A stretch of DNA of 64,000 nt, taken from contig NZ_CP036164.1 in assembly GCF_004295485.1 (NCBI RefSeq), positions 3,348,001-3,412,000 on the forward strand, read 5' to 3'. The stretch is from Janibacter limosus. GTDB lineage: Bacteria > Actinomycetota > Actinomycetes > Actinomycetales > Dermatophilaceae. The notes under the pieces were generated by a model. That model was not told the DNA's origin, searched no databases, and saw nothing but the letters and a program-made list of their open reading frames with translations. The position numbers were made by a program, and so were the translations under genes. Positions 53,201-61,219 of the stretch are shown one piece after another. How positions within the stretch are numbered: the first letter of the stretch is position 1; every line of letters starts with the position of its first letter.

Positions 53201-53597
53201 CGCCGAGGGCATCACGACCAGCTATCTCGACGGCTCGACCACCAACCGGCCCGAGGTCATCGACGGCTTCAAGCAGGGGGAGCAGACCGCCTTCCTCATC
53301 AGCCTCAAGGCCGGCGGAGTCGGGCTGACTCTCACGGAGGCCGACTACGTCTTCATCCTCGACCCCTGGTGGAACCCCGCCGCCGAGGCGCAGGCCATCG
53401 ACCGGGTGCACCGCATCGGGCAGGACAGGCCGGTCATGGTCTACCGGCTCGTCTCGACGGGGACCATCGAGGAAAAGGTGCTGGCGTTGCAGGAGCGCAA
53501 GCGAGACCTCTTCGAGCGGGTCGTCGACGAGGGCGGGGCGCTGTCGGGGGCGATCACCTCGACCGACATCCGGGCGCTGCTCGACCCGGGGGACTGA
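50295..53597 (+). CDS. SWIM-SNF2 family DNA helicase/translocase
   Basis: This 1100-aa protein has a SWIM zinc finger at residues 85-95 (CSCPVATDCKHA: C85, C87, C93, H95), a long middle region, then a SNF2/SWI2 ATPase from about residue 630. Motif I is DDMGLGKTVQT (about 660), motif II DEAQ (about 762), and the helicase C-terminal domain has SQFTGFL, LKAGGVGLTLTEADYVF and QAIDRVHRIGQ. These translocases remodel DNA-protein complexes; the roles of bacterial members are poorly known. Starts with ATG and is divergent from the ERCC4-Lsr2 nuclease, so the two may share a promoter region and a DNA-repair or genome-defence role. Confidence 0.95.
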   Translation: MVWDLASATWVRALTDERLEEALDLGTFQRGVGYADEEMVTQIATLNRGRVVVAKVKGSGAQSYQTIISQHSDPKDDVLEWSARCSCPVATDCKHAVAVILTVRDALGGDQPATVAWEEALAPLAADPTPERLDQGVPLALIVESVIAPPDTWSRHGEPRIRLRPSQRTKAGGWAKNTAWNSVRTPMRSQSRGDALERHRAVLAALVQLHDRSTGGRRGYYLAEATTLHLDDFGPDVWPVLRRVRDAGVVLIGSEAGEPVLLDDTPVEAAVDLVRTGEGLLLQPLVEGVGADGSGPSADLRETQLIGRPRHGVAVTRGTTLALTPFVAPLDPEVADLVDRPRGLEIPEGDVDRFVTLYLPRLRERLTVISSDGSVDLPEAQPPRLHVRVQAAGHGIRLRLGFVYTTGSRSHVVDATAGGSAPRDTRGEQALLMGIEVLDDVPGATTRVQGSTRWRLQPAVTLHGPDAVHVLTDVVPRLDDDPRVVVELDDDLPTYEELVDEPQIAIGAGDSSGGSDWLDLHVSVTIGDVEIPFEPLFEALVRGDELMHLPTGEWFRLDHPVLTDLRALIAEARELAEPEAGHLRLSRYQADLWDELSDLGDIAVDREHAWRASVETLREIDTLPAPSVPTSLGATLRPYQLEGYHWLTTLWDAGLGGVLADDMGLGKTVQTLALLARAHEAGDLDRPVLVVAPTSVVGTWASEAAKFVPDLEVCTLGSTHKRRGSSVVEAVEGAQLVVTSYAVLRIDAEQFTEVEWRGVILDEAQFVKNDRSKIHQALRGLSAPFVLAVTGTPLENSLMDLWSLFALAAPGLYPRRDQFNDLYRKPIESGAQPELLDRLRRRIRPLMLRRTKEQVALDLPPKQVQVLPVDLTPTHRRVYDRHLQRERKRVLGLLEDPDGNRVAILASLTRLRQLSLDPGLVDEELLGQGASAKIDVLVQHLRELAIEGHRALVFSQFTGFLGLVRDRLDAEGITTSYLDGSTTNRPEVIDGFKQGEQTAFLISLKAGGVGLTLTEADYVFILDPWWNPAAEAQAIDRVHRIGQDRPVMVYRLVSTGTIEEKVLALQERKRDLFERVVDEGGALSGAITSTDIRALLDPGD

Positions 53598-53614
53598 GAC
53601 CGGGGACGCTCGGC

Positions 53615-55261
53615 TCAGGCCTGCTCCACGCTCAGGTCCCCCTCGCGGAAGCGCTGCCGCAGCACCTTCTTGTCGAACTTGCCGACCGACGTGCGCGGGA
53701 CCTGGTCGATGAAGGCGAAGGCCTCCGGCAGCTGCCACTTCGCGAAGTCAGAGGACAGGAACTCCCGCAGCTCGGCAGCGGTGACGCTCGCGCCCTCGCG
53801 CACGACGATGTTGGCGAGGGGACGCTCCTGCCACTTCTCGTCGGGGATGCCGACGACCGCCGCCTCGAGCACGGCCGGGTGCCCCATGAGTGCGTTCTCG
53901 AGGTCCACCGACGAGATCCACTCGCCTCCGGACTTGATGACGTCCTTGGCCCGGTCGGTGAGCGTGATGTACCCACGCTCGTCGAGGTTGCCGACGTCAC
54001 CGGTGCGCAGCCAGCCGTTGTCGAACTTCGCCTCCGACTCGGGGTCGTCGGACAGGTAGTAGCTCGCCGTGACCCACGGGCCGCGGACCTCGAGCTCGCC
54101 GACGGCCACCCCGTCGCGCGGCAGGACCGCGCCGTCGTCACCGACGATTCGGCCCTCGACCCCGCACAGGAGCCGACCGGCCGTGCCCTTGTAGCGCCAC
54201 TCGTCCTCCCCGTCGACGCCGAGGGGAGGGTTGGCCACGGAGGCGACGGGGGAGGTCTCGGTCATCCCCCAGGCCTGGACCATGTCGAGCCCGTGCCGCT
54301 CACGCAGCGCCTTCATCAGCGCGACGGGCACCGCGGACCCGCCGCACAGGATCCGCTGCAGGGAGTCCAGCTGCACGTCCGGGTTGTTGTCGAGGTGGGT
54401 GAGGACGTCGTTCCACACGGTCGGCACGGCGCCGGAGAGCGTCGGTCGTGTCTCGCGGATGAAGCGGACCAGCGGCTCGGCCTGCAGCCACCGGTCGGGC
54501 ATGCACAGCGAGGCGCCGCTCATGATCGCTGCATAGGCCAGGCCCCACGCGTTGGCGTGGAACATCGGCACGATCGGCAGCACCCGGTCGGCGAAGGTCA
54601 GCCCCGCGACATTGCCGGTGCAGACCGCCAGGGAGTGCAGGTAGGCGGAGCGATGGCTGTAGACGACCCCCTTGGGGTTGCCGGTCGTCCCGCTCGTGTA
54701 GCACATGGCCGCCGCGTCCCGCTCGTCCACCTCGGGCCAGTCGAAGGTCTCCTCCTGCTGCGCCAAGACGTCCTCGTAGAGCAGGACCTCCTTGCCGCTG
54801 GAGCGAAGGGAGTCCAGGTCGGCGCCCGCAGCGTCCGGCCCGGCGACGAGAACGTGGGTCACGGTCTCGAGGTGCGGCAGCTGGGCGGCGAGCAGCCCCA
54901 CGAGGGAGTCGTCGACGATGACGACCTTGTCCTGTGCATGGTTGGCGACGTAGATCAGCTGCTCGGGGAAGAGGCGGATGTTGAGGGTGTGCAGGACGGC
55001 GCCCATCGCGGGGATCGCCAGATAGGCCTCGAGGTGCTCCTGGTTGTTCCACTGGAAGGTCGCGACCCGGTCGTCGCCGGTGATGCCGAGCGAGCGCAGG
55101 CCGCCGGCCAGCCGGGCCACCCGCCCGCCGAGCTCGCCGTAGGTGATCGACCTGCTCCCGTCGGCCGTGGCCGTGACGACGTGCGAGTCGGGGTGCACCC
55201 GGGTGGCGTGGCGCACCAAGGAGGCGATGGTCAGCTGGTCGTCCTGCATGGTGCTCTTCAT
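53615..55261 (-). CDS. Long-chain acyl-CoA synthetase (AMP-forming)
   Basis: This 548-aa adenylate-forming enzyme activates a fatty or aromatic acid to its CoA ester. The P-loop motif YTSGTTGNPKGVVYSHRS, the A5-type motif QAWGMTETSP, the A7 GWLRTGDVG, A8 region GYITLTDRAKDVIKSGGEWIS and the C-terminal catalytic Lys in RTSVGKFDKKVLR are all present. The family name medium/long-chain FadD3/AlkK-like fits by size and the HANAWG motif. Start at ATG 55261 (MKST); an upstream in-frame ATG at 55291 lacks a ribosome site. Convergent with the SNF2 gene, 18 bp apart. Confidence 0.94.
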   Translation of the reverse strand: MKSTMQDDQLTIASLVRHATRVHPDSHVVTATADGSRSITYGELGGRVARLAGGLRSLGITGDDRVATFQWNNQEHLEAYLAIPAMGAVLHTLNIRLFPEQLIYVANHAQDKVVIVDDSLVGLLAAQLPHLETVTHVLVAGPDAAGADLDSLRSSGKEVLLYEDVLAQQEETFDWPEVDERDAAAMCYTSGTTGNPKGVVYSHRSAYLHSLAVCTGNVAGLTFADRVLPIVPMFHANAWGLAYAAIMSGASLCMPDRWLQAEPLVRFIRETRPTLSGAVPTVWNDVLTHLDNNPDVQLDSLQRILCGGSAVPVALMKALRERHGLDMVQAWGMTETSPVASVANPPLGVDGEDEWRYKGTAGRLLCGVEGRIVGDDGAVLPRDGVAVGELEVRGPWVTASYYLSDDPESEAKFDNGWLRTGDVGNLDERGYITLTDRAKDVIKSGGEWISSVDLENALMGHPAVLEAAVVGIPDEKWQERPLANIVVREGASVTAAELREFLSSDFAKWQLPEAFAFIDQVPRTSVGKFDKKVLRQRFREGDLSVEQA

Positions 55262-55348
55262 GCGCCCATCCAACTGGGTGACGGCCGTCACGTCCAGAGC
55301 CGGGGCAACCCGACCCGCAGACCCACTCCGCGACCAACCCCCGTCTGA

Positions 55349-56023
55349 TCACTCCCGCCGGTGCACCCGCACGCAGCACCGGCCGTCGCCGGGCTCGAGC
55401 CGGGCGTCCGCCCGCGCGCACCCCATGCCGTCGGCGACCCCCTGCACGTAGGACTCGTTGAGCCCGCACACCAGGGCTCGGTGTCGGTCGGCGAGGGCGT
55501 CGAAGGGGCAGTTGTGCAGCTCCAGCACGCCATCCTCCTCGCCGGGCTCGTACCCCTGGCCGGCGAGGGCCGAGGTGAGGTCCTCGATGCTCGCCGGGTC
55601 GTCGTGGGGTGCCGCCTGCCCGGCCTCGATGCCGTGGTCGCGGGCCGAGTCCTGCAGTGCCGCGTCGAGCGGCTCGCCCGCGCTCGCCCGGGTCACCGAC
55701 GCCGCGAGGATGTCGCCGACCAGGTCGTAGCGGCGCGGCGGCAGCGAGAGTGCGAACTCCTGCCGCGAGCGGCGGTAGAGCTTGCTCGGACGGCCGGCGC
55801 CGGGGCCGGTGCGGCCGGTGAGCCGGCGGTACTCCACCTCGAGCAGTCCCTCCTCGACGAGGCGGTCGAGGTGGAAGTTGGCCTTGTGCGGGCGCAGCCC
55901 GGTGGCGGTGGCCGCCTCCTCCCTGCTCACCGGCTCGCCCCGGCCCACGACGTACTCGTAGAGCTCGCGGCGGGTGTCGTCGGACAGCGAGCCGATGCCG
56001 GAGGCGAGGGAGCGAAGGTTCAT
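55349..56023 (-). CDS. HTH regulator with Fe-S-type cysteines (SufR-like)
   Basis: This 224-aa winged-helix regulator has an N-terminal ArsR/DeoR-like HTH (SREEAATATGLRPHKANFHLDRLVEEGLLEVEYRR). The C-terminal part has cysteines C-x13-C-x15-C-x13-CC (LHNCPFDALADRHRALVC onward), close to the C-x12-C-x13-C-x14-C pattern of the SufR group that binds a [4Fe-4S] cluster. It is divergent from the doxX-folE-reductase operon, and a dyad sequence overlaps that promoter, so it probably represses or activates it according to redox or iron. Start at ATG 56023. Confidence 0.82.
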   Translation of the reverse strand: MNLRSLASGIGSLSDDTRRELYEYVVGRGEPVSREEAATATGLRPHKANFHLDRLVEEGLLEVEYRRLTGRTGPGAGRPSKLYRRSRQEFALSLPPRRYDLVGDILAASVTRASAGEPLDAALQDSARDHGIEAGQAAPHDDPASIEDLTSALAGQGYEPGEEDGVLELHNCPFDALADRHRALVCGLNESYVQGVADGMGCARADARLEPGDGRCCVRVHRRE

Positions 56024-56031
56024 ACCCCCAC

Positions 56032-56099
56032 TCTAAAACACAATGTCGTTGACACAAGACATGGTGACGGGTCTAAAATCGAATCACATCTTGTTTAGA
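56032..56099 (+). promoter_or_regulatory. doxX-operon promoter with regulator dyad
   Basis: TTGACA (56049-56054), a 17-bp spacer and TCTAAA (56072-56077) form a good -35/-10 pair. It is bracketed by the inverted sequences TCTAAAACACAATGT (56032-56046) and ACATCTTGTTTAGA (56086-56099), the likely binding sites of the divergent SufR-like regulator. Confidence 0.65.
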
Positions 56100-56111
56100 A
56101 GGAGTCCCGTC

Positions 56112-56579
56112 ATGAGCGCCACCACCGCACCCCGTTCCCCCTCCCACAACGCCCTCGCCACCCCCGACATCTCGACGAAGGGAGCCCAGCGCGCCTTCCT
56201 CCTGCTGCGCACCGTCTTCACCATCGCGCCGATCGTCTTCGGCCTCGACAAGTTCGCCAACGTCCTCACCGACTGGCCCGCCTACCTCGCGCCGTGGATC
56301 GACAACATCGTCCCCGGCGACGCCCAGCAGGCGATGTACATCGTCGGCGTCATCGAGATCGTCGCCGGCATCGTCGTCGCGACCCGCCCGCGCTGGGGAG
56401 CCCTGCTCGTGTCCGCTTGGCTGATCGGCATCATCGTCAACCTGCTGACCTACAGCGGCTTCTACGACGTGGCCCTGCGCGACTTCGGCCTCCTCGTGGC
56501 GGCCCTGTCCCTCTACGTCCTGGCGACCCCGGACCGCGTCACGGCCCGCGCCGCCACCGATCGCGGGACCAGCGCATGA
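56112..56579 (+). CDS. DoxX-like small membrane protein
   Basis: This 155-aa protein has four transmembrane helices and the DoxX layout: FLLLRTVFTIAPIVFGLDKFANVL, IVGVIEIVAGIVVATRP and a final helix LLVAALSLYVLA. DoxX proteins are often linked to redox or quinone enzymes and thiol stress; the function is not fixed. Start at ATG 56112 with ribosome site aaggag. First gene of an ATGA-coupled operon with folE and a flavoprotein reductase. Confidence 0.85.
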   Translation: MSATTAPRSPSHNALATPDISTKGAQRAFLLLRTVFTIAPIVFGLDKFANVLTDWPAYLAPWIDNIVPGDAQQAMYIVGVIEIVAGIVVATRPRWGALLVSAWLIGIIVNLLTYSGFYDVALRDFGLLVAALSLYVLATPDRVTARAATDRGTSA

Positions 56580-57214
56580 CCCCCGCACCCTCGCCCGCAG
56601 CAGGTCACGACGCCCGCGAGGCGTCGCGGCCGCACCTGCGGGTGGCCGGCACGCACCCTGCGGTCGACCCGGCCGCTGCCGAGGCGGCAGCCGCCGCCCT
56701 GCTCGCCGCCCTCGGGCTCGACCTCACCGCCGAGCATCTCGCCCGCACACCGCACCGGATGGCCCAGGCGCTCATCGAGATGACGAGCAGCGAGGACTTC
56801 GAGCTGACGACCTTCCCCAACGACGAGGGCTACGACGAGCTGGTCCTCGTGCGCGACATCCCGGTCCAGTCGGTCTGCGAGCACCACATCCTGCCCTTCA
56901 CGGGGGTCGCCCACGTCGGCTACCTGCCGGGCGAGCGCATCCTCGGGCTGTCCAAGTTCGCCCGGATGGTGGAGTGGCACGCCCGTCGCCCGCAGACCCA
57001 GGAGCGGCTGACGCATCAGATCGCCACCCACCTCGACGACGCGCTCGGCCCGCGGGGCGTCGGCGTCGTCGTCCAGGCCGAGCACACCTGCATGACACTC
57101 CGCGGGGCTAGGGTCGCAGGGACGGCCACCACGACCTCAGCACTCTTCGGACGACTTCGGGAAGACCCGCGCAGCCGCGCCGAATTCCTCGCACTCACCA
57201 GGAGCACGCCATGA
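56576..57214 (+). CDS. folE: GTP cyclohydrolase I
   Basis: This 212-aa enzyme opens GTP to 7,8-dihydroneopterin triphosphate, the first step of folate or pterin synthesis. Zinc ligands and active-site residues are seen in QSVCEHHILPFTG (Cys and His pair) and AEHTCMTLRGAR (second Cys). GERILGLSKFARMVE is the family signature. The N-terminal region is slightly short but contains the first helices (EHLARTPHRMAQAL). Coupled to doxX (ATGA) and to the reductase. A folE outside the folate operon often serves queuosine or alternative pterin needs or metal stress; which one is not visible here. Confidence 0.95.
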   Translation: MTPAPSPAAGHDAREASRPHLRVAGTHPAVDPAAAEAAAAALLAALGLDLTAEHLARTPHRMAQALIEMTSSEDFELTTFPNDEGYDELVLVRDIPVQSVCEHHILPFTGVAHVGYLPGERILGLSKFARMVEWHARRPQTQERLTHQIATHLDDALGPRGVGVVVQAEHTCMTLRGARVAGTATTTSALFGRLREDPRSRAEFLALTRSTP

Positions 57215-58410
57215 CCATCGCCATCATCGGGGCCGGCCTGACCGGCGCCAGCGCCGCCGCCGAGCTGCGCGAGCAGGGCTACGACGGGGACATCGTCCTC
57301 GTGGGAGCCGAGCCGCACGCACCCTACGAGCGACCGCCGTTGTCCAAGGACATCCTCCTCGGCAAGGGCACCGCCGCCGATGCCGCGGCCAAGGACGAGG
57401 GCTGGTACGCCGACAACGGTGTCGAGCTGATCACCGGCACCCGTGTCACGGCACTCGACACCGCGGCCCGCACCTTCGAGGTCGACGGCCGGACGATCTC
57501 CTACGACGACCTGCTCATCGCCACCGGCGCCACCTCGCGGCACCTGCCGATGGCCGATGAGTCGGGTGTGCCGGTCGCCTACCTGCGCACCGTCGAGGAG
57601 TCCGAGGAGCTCAAGCAGCACCTCGGCGGCAGCCTGCTCATCGTCGGTGCCGGCTGGATCGGCCTCGAGGTCGCGTCGGCCGCCAGGGCGGCAGGTGGCG
57701 CGGTCACCGTGGTCGAGAGCGCCCCCCTTCCCCTCGTGGGCGCGATCGGTGAGGACATGGCGCGCGTCTTCGCCGACCTGCACCGCGAGCACGGCGTCGA
57801 CCTGCACCTCGACACCTCGCTCACCACCCTCGAGCAGGACGAAGGGGGGACCCGCGCCGTCCTCTCCGACGGCACCGAGGTGCGCCCCGACCTCGTCCTC
57901 GTCGCCATCGGCGCCGTGCCCGACACCGCGCTCGCCGAGGCGGCCGGGCTGGAGGTGGACCACGGGATCCTCGTCGACGCCCGGCTGCGCACGAGCGACC
58001 CGCACGTCTACGCCGCCGGCGATGTCGCCCACCACGACCACCCCGAGCTCGGGCGACTGCGCGTGGAGCACTGGGACACCGCGATCAAGCAGGGGCAGCA
58101 CGCCGCCCGCAGCATGCTCGGTGGTGAGGAGCCCTACGCCCGTCAGCCGTACTTCTTCACCGACCAGTACGACCTGGGCATGGAGTACGTCGGCCACCTC
58201 GGGCGTGAGGGCTACGACGAGATCGTCGTGCGTGGTGACCACGCCAGTCGGGTGCTCAACGCCGTCATGATCAGCGACGGCACGGTCGTCGCGGCCATGC
58301 ACACCAACGACTGGGACGCGACCGACCACCTGCGCGCCTGGCTCGGTCGCGACGCCACCGATCGGCTGCGGGACACCTCGGTCGCGCTGGCCGACACCTT
58401 CGAGGGGTAG
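57211..58410 (+). CDS. FAD-dependent NAD(P)H:ferredoxin/rubredoxin reductase-type oxidoreductase
   Basis: This 399-aa flavoprotein has an N-terminal FAD Rossmann fold (IIGAGLTGASAAAELRE, residues about 5-21), the PYERPPLSK motif of the ferredoxin-reductase family, and an NAD(P) fold (LIVGAGWIGLEVASAA, residues about 143-158). VYAAGDVA for FAD and a C-terminal reductase domain follow. It transfers electrons from NAD(P)H to a small Fe-S protein; no ferredoxin gene is adjacent. Last gene of the doxX-folE operon with ATGA overlap. The upstream Fe-S-type regulator fits a redox-control role. Confidence 0.94.
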   Translation: MTIAIIGAGLTGASAAAELREQGYDGDIVLVGAEPHAPYERPPLSKDILLGKGTAADAAAKDEGWYADNGVELITGTRVTALDTAARTFEVDGRTISYDDLLIATGATSRHLPMADESGVPVAYLRTVEESEELKQHLGGSLLIVGAGWIGLEVASAARAAGGAVTVVESAPLPLVGAIGEDMARVFADLHREHGVDLHLDTSLTTLEQDEGGTRAVLSDGTEVRPDLVLVAIGAVPDTALAEAAGLEVDHGILVDARLRTSDPHVYAAGDVAHHDHPELGRLRVEHWDTAIKQGQHAARSMLGGEEPYARQPYFFTDQYDLGMEYVGHLGREGYDEIVVRGDHASRVLNAVMISDGTVVAAMHTNDWDATDHLRAWLGRDATDRLRDTSVALADTFEG

Positions 58411-58455
58411 CCGCCGCCCTCGCGGGTCTGCCGCGGGCGTAGGTGAGGGGCTGGG

Positions 58456-58800
58456 TCAGCCGCGCAGGACCTTGTCCATCGCCTTGCCCTTGGCCAGCTC
58501 GTCGACGAGCTTGTCGAGGAAGCGGATCTTCTGCATCAGCGGGTCCTCGACCTCCTGCACCTTGACCCCGCACACCGAGCCGGTGATCAGGTCGGTGTGC
58601 GGGTTGAGGGTCGCCGCGTCGAAGAAGTCGGCGAAGGTCGTGCCCGCATCCAGGTGACCCTGCAGCGTCGTCTGGTCGAAGCCGGTGAGCCACCGGATGA
58701 CCTCGTCGACCTCGGCGCGGGTGCGCCCCTTCTTCTCGACCTTGGTCACGTAGAGGGGGTGGACGTCGGCGACGGCGGTGGTGAAGATGCGGTGCTGCAT
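58456..58800 (-). CDS. DUF2200 protein
   Basis: This 114-aa protein matches DUF2200 throughout: [35 protein letters not shown], then [37 protein letters not shown]. The family is found alone or fused to YdhG-like domains; function unknown. Convergent with the reductase gene and monocistronic. Confidence 0.9.
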   Translation of the reverse strand: MQHRIFTTAVADVHPLYVTKVEKKGRTRAEVDEVIRWLTGFDQTTLQGHLDAGTTFADFFDAATLNPHTDLITGSVCGVKVQEVEDPLMQKIRFLDKLVDELAKGKAMDKVLRG

Positions 58801-58881
58801 GTCATCAAGCGTAGGTCGCCGGACCCGTGGAGTAGGCCGGTGCCCGGCGCGGCAGCCTCCGCGCAGGTGGAGGGAGGGTTC

Positions 58882-59991
58882 TCACTTCCCACCGTCGAGC
58901 GGGATCGAGAGGTGCATCGCCACCGTCCGCGGTGACTCCTTGCCCTCGAGCGTGAGGGCCTGGTCGACCGACAGCTCGCGAGGCGGGGTGTCGGCATCGA
59001 CCGCGAAGACCGCGCTGCCCACCCGCGTATCCACGAAGCGGTCATCACCCAGGCCCGTGGAGCGCTCGGGCTCGGCCCCGTCGAGGGTGACCTCCAAGGG
59101 GCCGGCCCGGTCGACGGACCGGTACCTCTCGCCGTCCCTGACCCCGCTGGCTGACGCCATGTGCATCCCGACCGTCGCCCATCGCTGCCCCGACGCCGCC
59201 CAGCCCAGCTCGGGGTCGTAGGGACGGATCGTCAGCGGCCGGACCGTGATCGTGGCGTCGTTGCGGTCGACCTGCCAGGTCGAGCCGGGGTCGGTGCCCA
59301 GGTGGCACCCTGCGCCCTCCCCGCACCCGGTGTCGATGGTGGACGTGGGCGAGTAGATGCCTGCGGCGAGGCCGGTGTCCAGCTCGCCGGTCGCGATGTC
59401 GAGGGTCTGGGTGACGCCGTCGTACTCGACCTCGATCGACAGGTCGGCAGCCCGCTCGACCCCGACGAGCGACATCGGGGGATGGGTCTCGCCCTCGGGC
59501 GAGCGCAATGACATCAGCGGGCCGTCGGCCAGGTCCAGCGACCGCTCGCCGGCCACGAGCCGGATCGTGATGGGCACGGCCTGGATCTCGGCGCTGCTGC
59601 CGCTCGTCGCCGGCCGCACGCTCCACGACACGGGGACGAGGGTCGCTCCAGCGGTGGCTCGCACCGGGTCGTCGGAGCGTTGGGCGCGATCGGCGTCCGG
59701 GACGTCCTCGAGGTCCACCAGCGCGCTGTCGATCTCCTCGACGGGCTGGCCGACGCGCAGGGTGACCGTGGCGCTCGGCACGATGACCTCGTGGACGTCG
59801 CCGTTGTAGGGGGCGGCCTGCAGGGGGAGCTGCTCGCCGACCGAGACGACGTGGGAGGAGTCCGGCGACGTCGTCGCCGCCAGCGTCACGAGCAGCACGA
59901 GGACGGCGAAGAGCGCCGTCAGGGCCAGCTTGACCTCGCCCGGGGTGGCGCGTGGGTGGGTGTGCCGGCGTGGGTGTCGTCCCGGGCTCAT
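58882..59991 (-). CDS. Membrane-anchored exported protein, family A
   Basis: This 369-aa protein has a basic N-terminus, one transmembrane helix at about residues 20-42 (LALTALFAVLVLLVTLAA), then an extracytoplasmic beta-rich domain. Two cysteines (CGEGAGC) could form a disulfide. Not recognised. It shows local similarity to the next gene upstream (order of segments and sizes), with which it overlaps by ATGA. The pair likely forms a two-component surface complex. Function unknown. Confidence 0.75.
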   Translation of the reverse strand: MSPGRHPRRHTHPRATPGEVKLALTALFAVLVLLVTLAATTSPDSSHVVSVGEQLPLQAAPYNGDVHEVIVPSATVTLRVGQPVEEIDSALVDLEDVPDADRAQRSDDPVRATAGATLVPVSWSVRPATSGSSAEIQAVPITIRLVAGERSLDLADGPLMSLRSPEGETHPPMSLVGVERAADLSIEVEYDGVTQTLDIATGELDTGLAAGIYSPTSTIDTGCGEGAGCHLGTDPGSTWQVDRNDATITVRPLTIRPYDPELGWAASGQRWATVGMHMASASGVRDGERYRSVDRAGPLEVTLDGAEPERSTGLGDDRFVDTRVGSAVFAVDADTPPRELSVDQALTLEGKESPRTVAMHLSIPLDGGK

Positions 59992-61100
59992 CGCAGGTCC
60001 TCCTCGGGCACGGTCGACTCCAGGCGCATCCGCTCGTGGCCGGAGGCCGCGGGGTCGTCGGGTCGGGCGTCGACGTCGAGCCGCAGGACGAGGTCACCCG
60101 TGGAGCCCGTCTCCGCCACCTCGAAGACCAGCATGCGGGGGTCGTCGGGGTCCTGGAAGGCCAGGGTTCCGGCGTTGACGGCGTTGACGTCGACCGGGGC
60201 GACGACGGGCTCGGCCCCGTCGAGCCGTCCCGTGAGCGTGTCGGTGGCATTCCACCTCTCGCCGGCCGGGCCGTCGACCGCGGGGACGTCGTCGTGGGCC
60301 GCGACGACGAGGTACTCACGCCCCTCGGGCGCCCACCCGACCCCGTCGACATAGGGCGTGCGGAAGGTCGCCTTGACCGTGCAGGCCAGGTCGTCCAGGC
60401 CTTCGGGCGGTCGCAGCGACGAGTGGTCGGTGCGGCGGGCCGGGCCGCACGCGACCTCGTCGGGCCGGCTGGTCGAGCTCAACGTCGGCAGCTCGGCCAG
60501 GCCGGTGGCTCGTCCGGCGCTCACCGTGCCGTCGGCGTGCACGGTCTGCTCCTCGCCGTCCACGAGGACGGCGACCTCGAGCTCGCTCGGGCGGCCCGGG
60601 ACGGCGACCCACCGGCTGCCCGTCGAGCCGACGAAGGCGTCGTTGGGGTCGAAGCGCAGCCCTCCGGGACCGCTCAGGGGGTACTCGGCGCCGTCGGCCC
60701 GCAGCACGACCTCGACCTCCGCCTGCAGGGGACGGCCGGTCGCGGCGAAGGCCAGCTGGGCGGGCTCGGCCGCACGGGCATCGACCCGCACGAAGCTGCC
60801 ACCCTCGGGTGGCGCCACGTCGACGGCGTCGTCCAGGATCGTGGGGAGCTCGCGCTGGGGAGTGCCCACCGCCACCTCGATCCGCGCCCACGGCAGGGAG
60901 ACCGCGCCGGCGTGCGGCAGCTCGTCCTCGGCGAAGGGATGGTCGTAGACGTGGCCGACGTCGGCGACGGGGCGGGGGTCGCCCCCTTCGCCCAGCGTCG
61001 TCACGGCGAGCGCCAGGACCAGCGCGATGACGGTCCCGACCGCCAGGGTGGCGACGACGCGCCACCAGGACGGGAGCTCGGTGCCGGTGTCGGATGCCAT
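59988..61100 (-). CDS. Membrane-anchored exported protein, family A (paralogue)
   Basis: This 370-aa protein has the same plan as its neighbour: a short cytoplasmic start, one transmembrane helix at about residues 14-35 (VVATLAVGTVIALVLALAV) and an extracytoplasmic beta-rich domain with a Cys pair. Segment IEVAVGTPQRELPTILDDAVDV parallels VTLRVGQPVEEIDSALVDLEDV in the partner. Not recognised. The first gene of this two-gene operon; divergent from the TetR gene. Possibly a secreted sensor or cell-wall protein; no motif supports a choice. Confidence 0.75.
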   Translation of the reverse strand: MASDTGTELPSWWRVVATLAVGTVIALVLALAVTTLGEGGDPRPVADVGHVYDHPFAEDELPHAGAVSLPWARIEVAVGTPQRELPTILDDAVDVAPPEGGSFVRVDARAAEPAQLAFAATGRPLQAEVEVVLRADGAEYPLSGPGGLRFDPNDAFVGSTGSRWVAVPGRPSELEVAVLVDGEEQTVHADGTVSAGRATGLAELPTLSSTSRPDEVACGPARRTDHSSLRPPEGLDDLACTVKATFRTPYVDGVGWAPEGREYLVVAAHDDVPAVDGPAGERWNATDTLTGRLDGAEPVVAPVDVNAVNAGTLAFQDPDDPRMLVFEVAETGSTGDLVLRLDVDARPDDPAASGHERMRLESTVPEEDLR

Positions 61101-61173
61101 GGGGGCACTGTGCCACCGCGGTCGTGGGGTGGCGATGGGGAACGCTCCCCGTTTGCGTCACCCACGGCGATCA

Positions 61174-61203
61174 TGTACACCTGTACATGTACGTCTGTAC
61201 AGG
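61174..61203 (+). promoter_or_regulatory. TetR-type operator
   Basis: CCTGTACA (61180-61187) and TGTACAGG (61196-61203) form a perfect inverted repeat with an 8-nt spacer, with a further TGTACA at 61174-61179. It lies 16 bp before the TetR start and is probably its autoregulatory operator. Confidence 0.75.
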
Positions 61204-61219
61204 ATCGAAGGGAGGAGCC

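Noticed and set aside
52391..55348. 985-aa plus-strand open frame opposite the acyl-CoA synthetase
   Set aside because: Runs through parts of two opposite-strand genes and is Arg/Gly-rich; both real genes have full motif sets.
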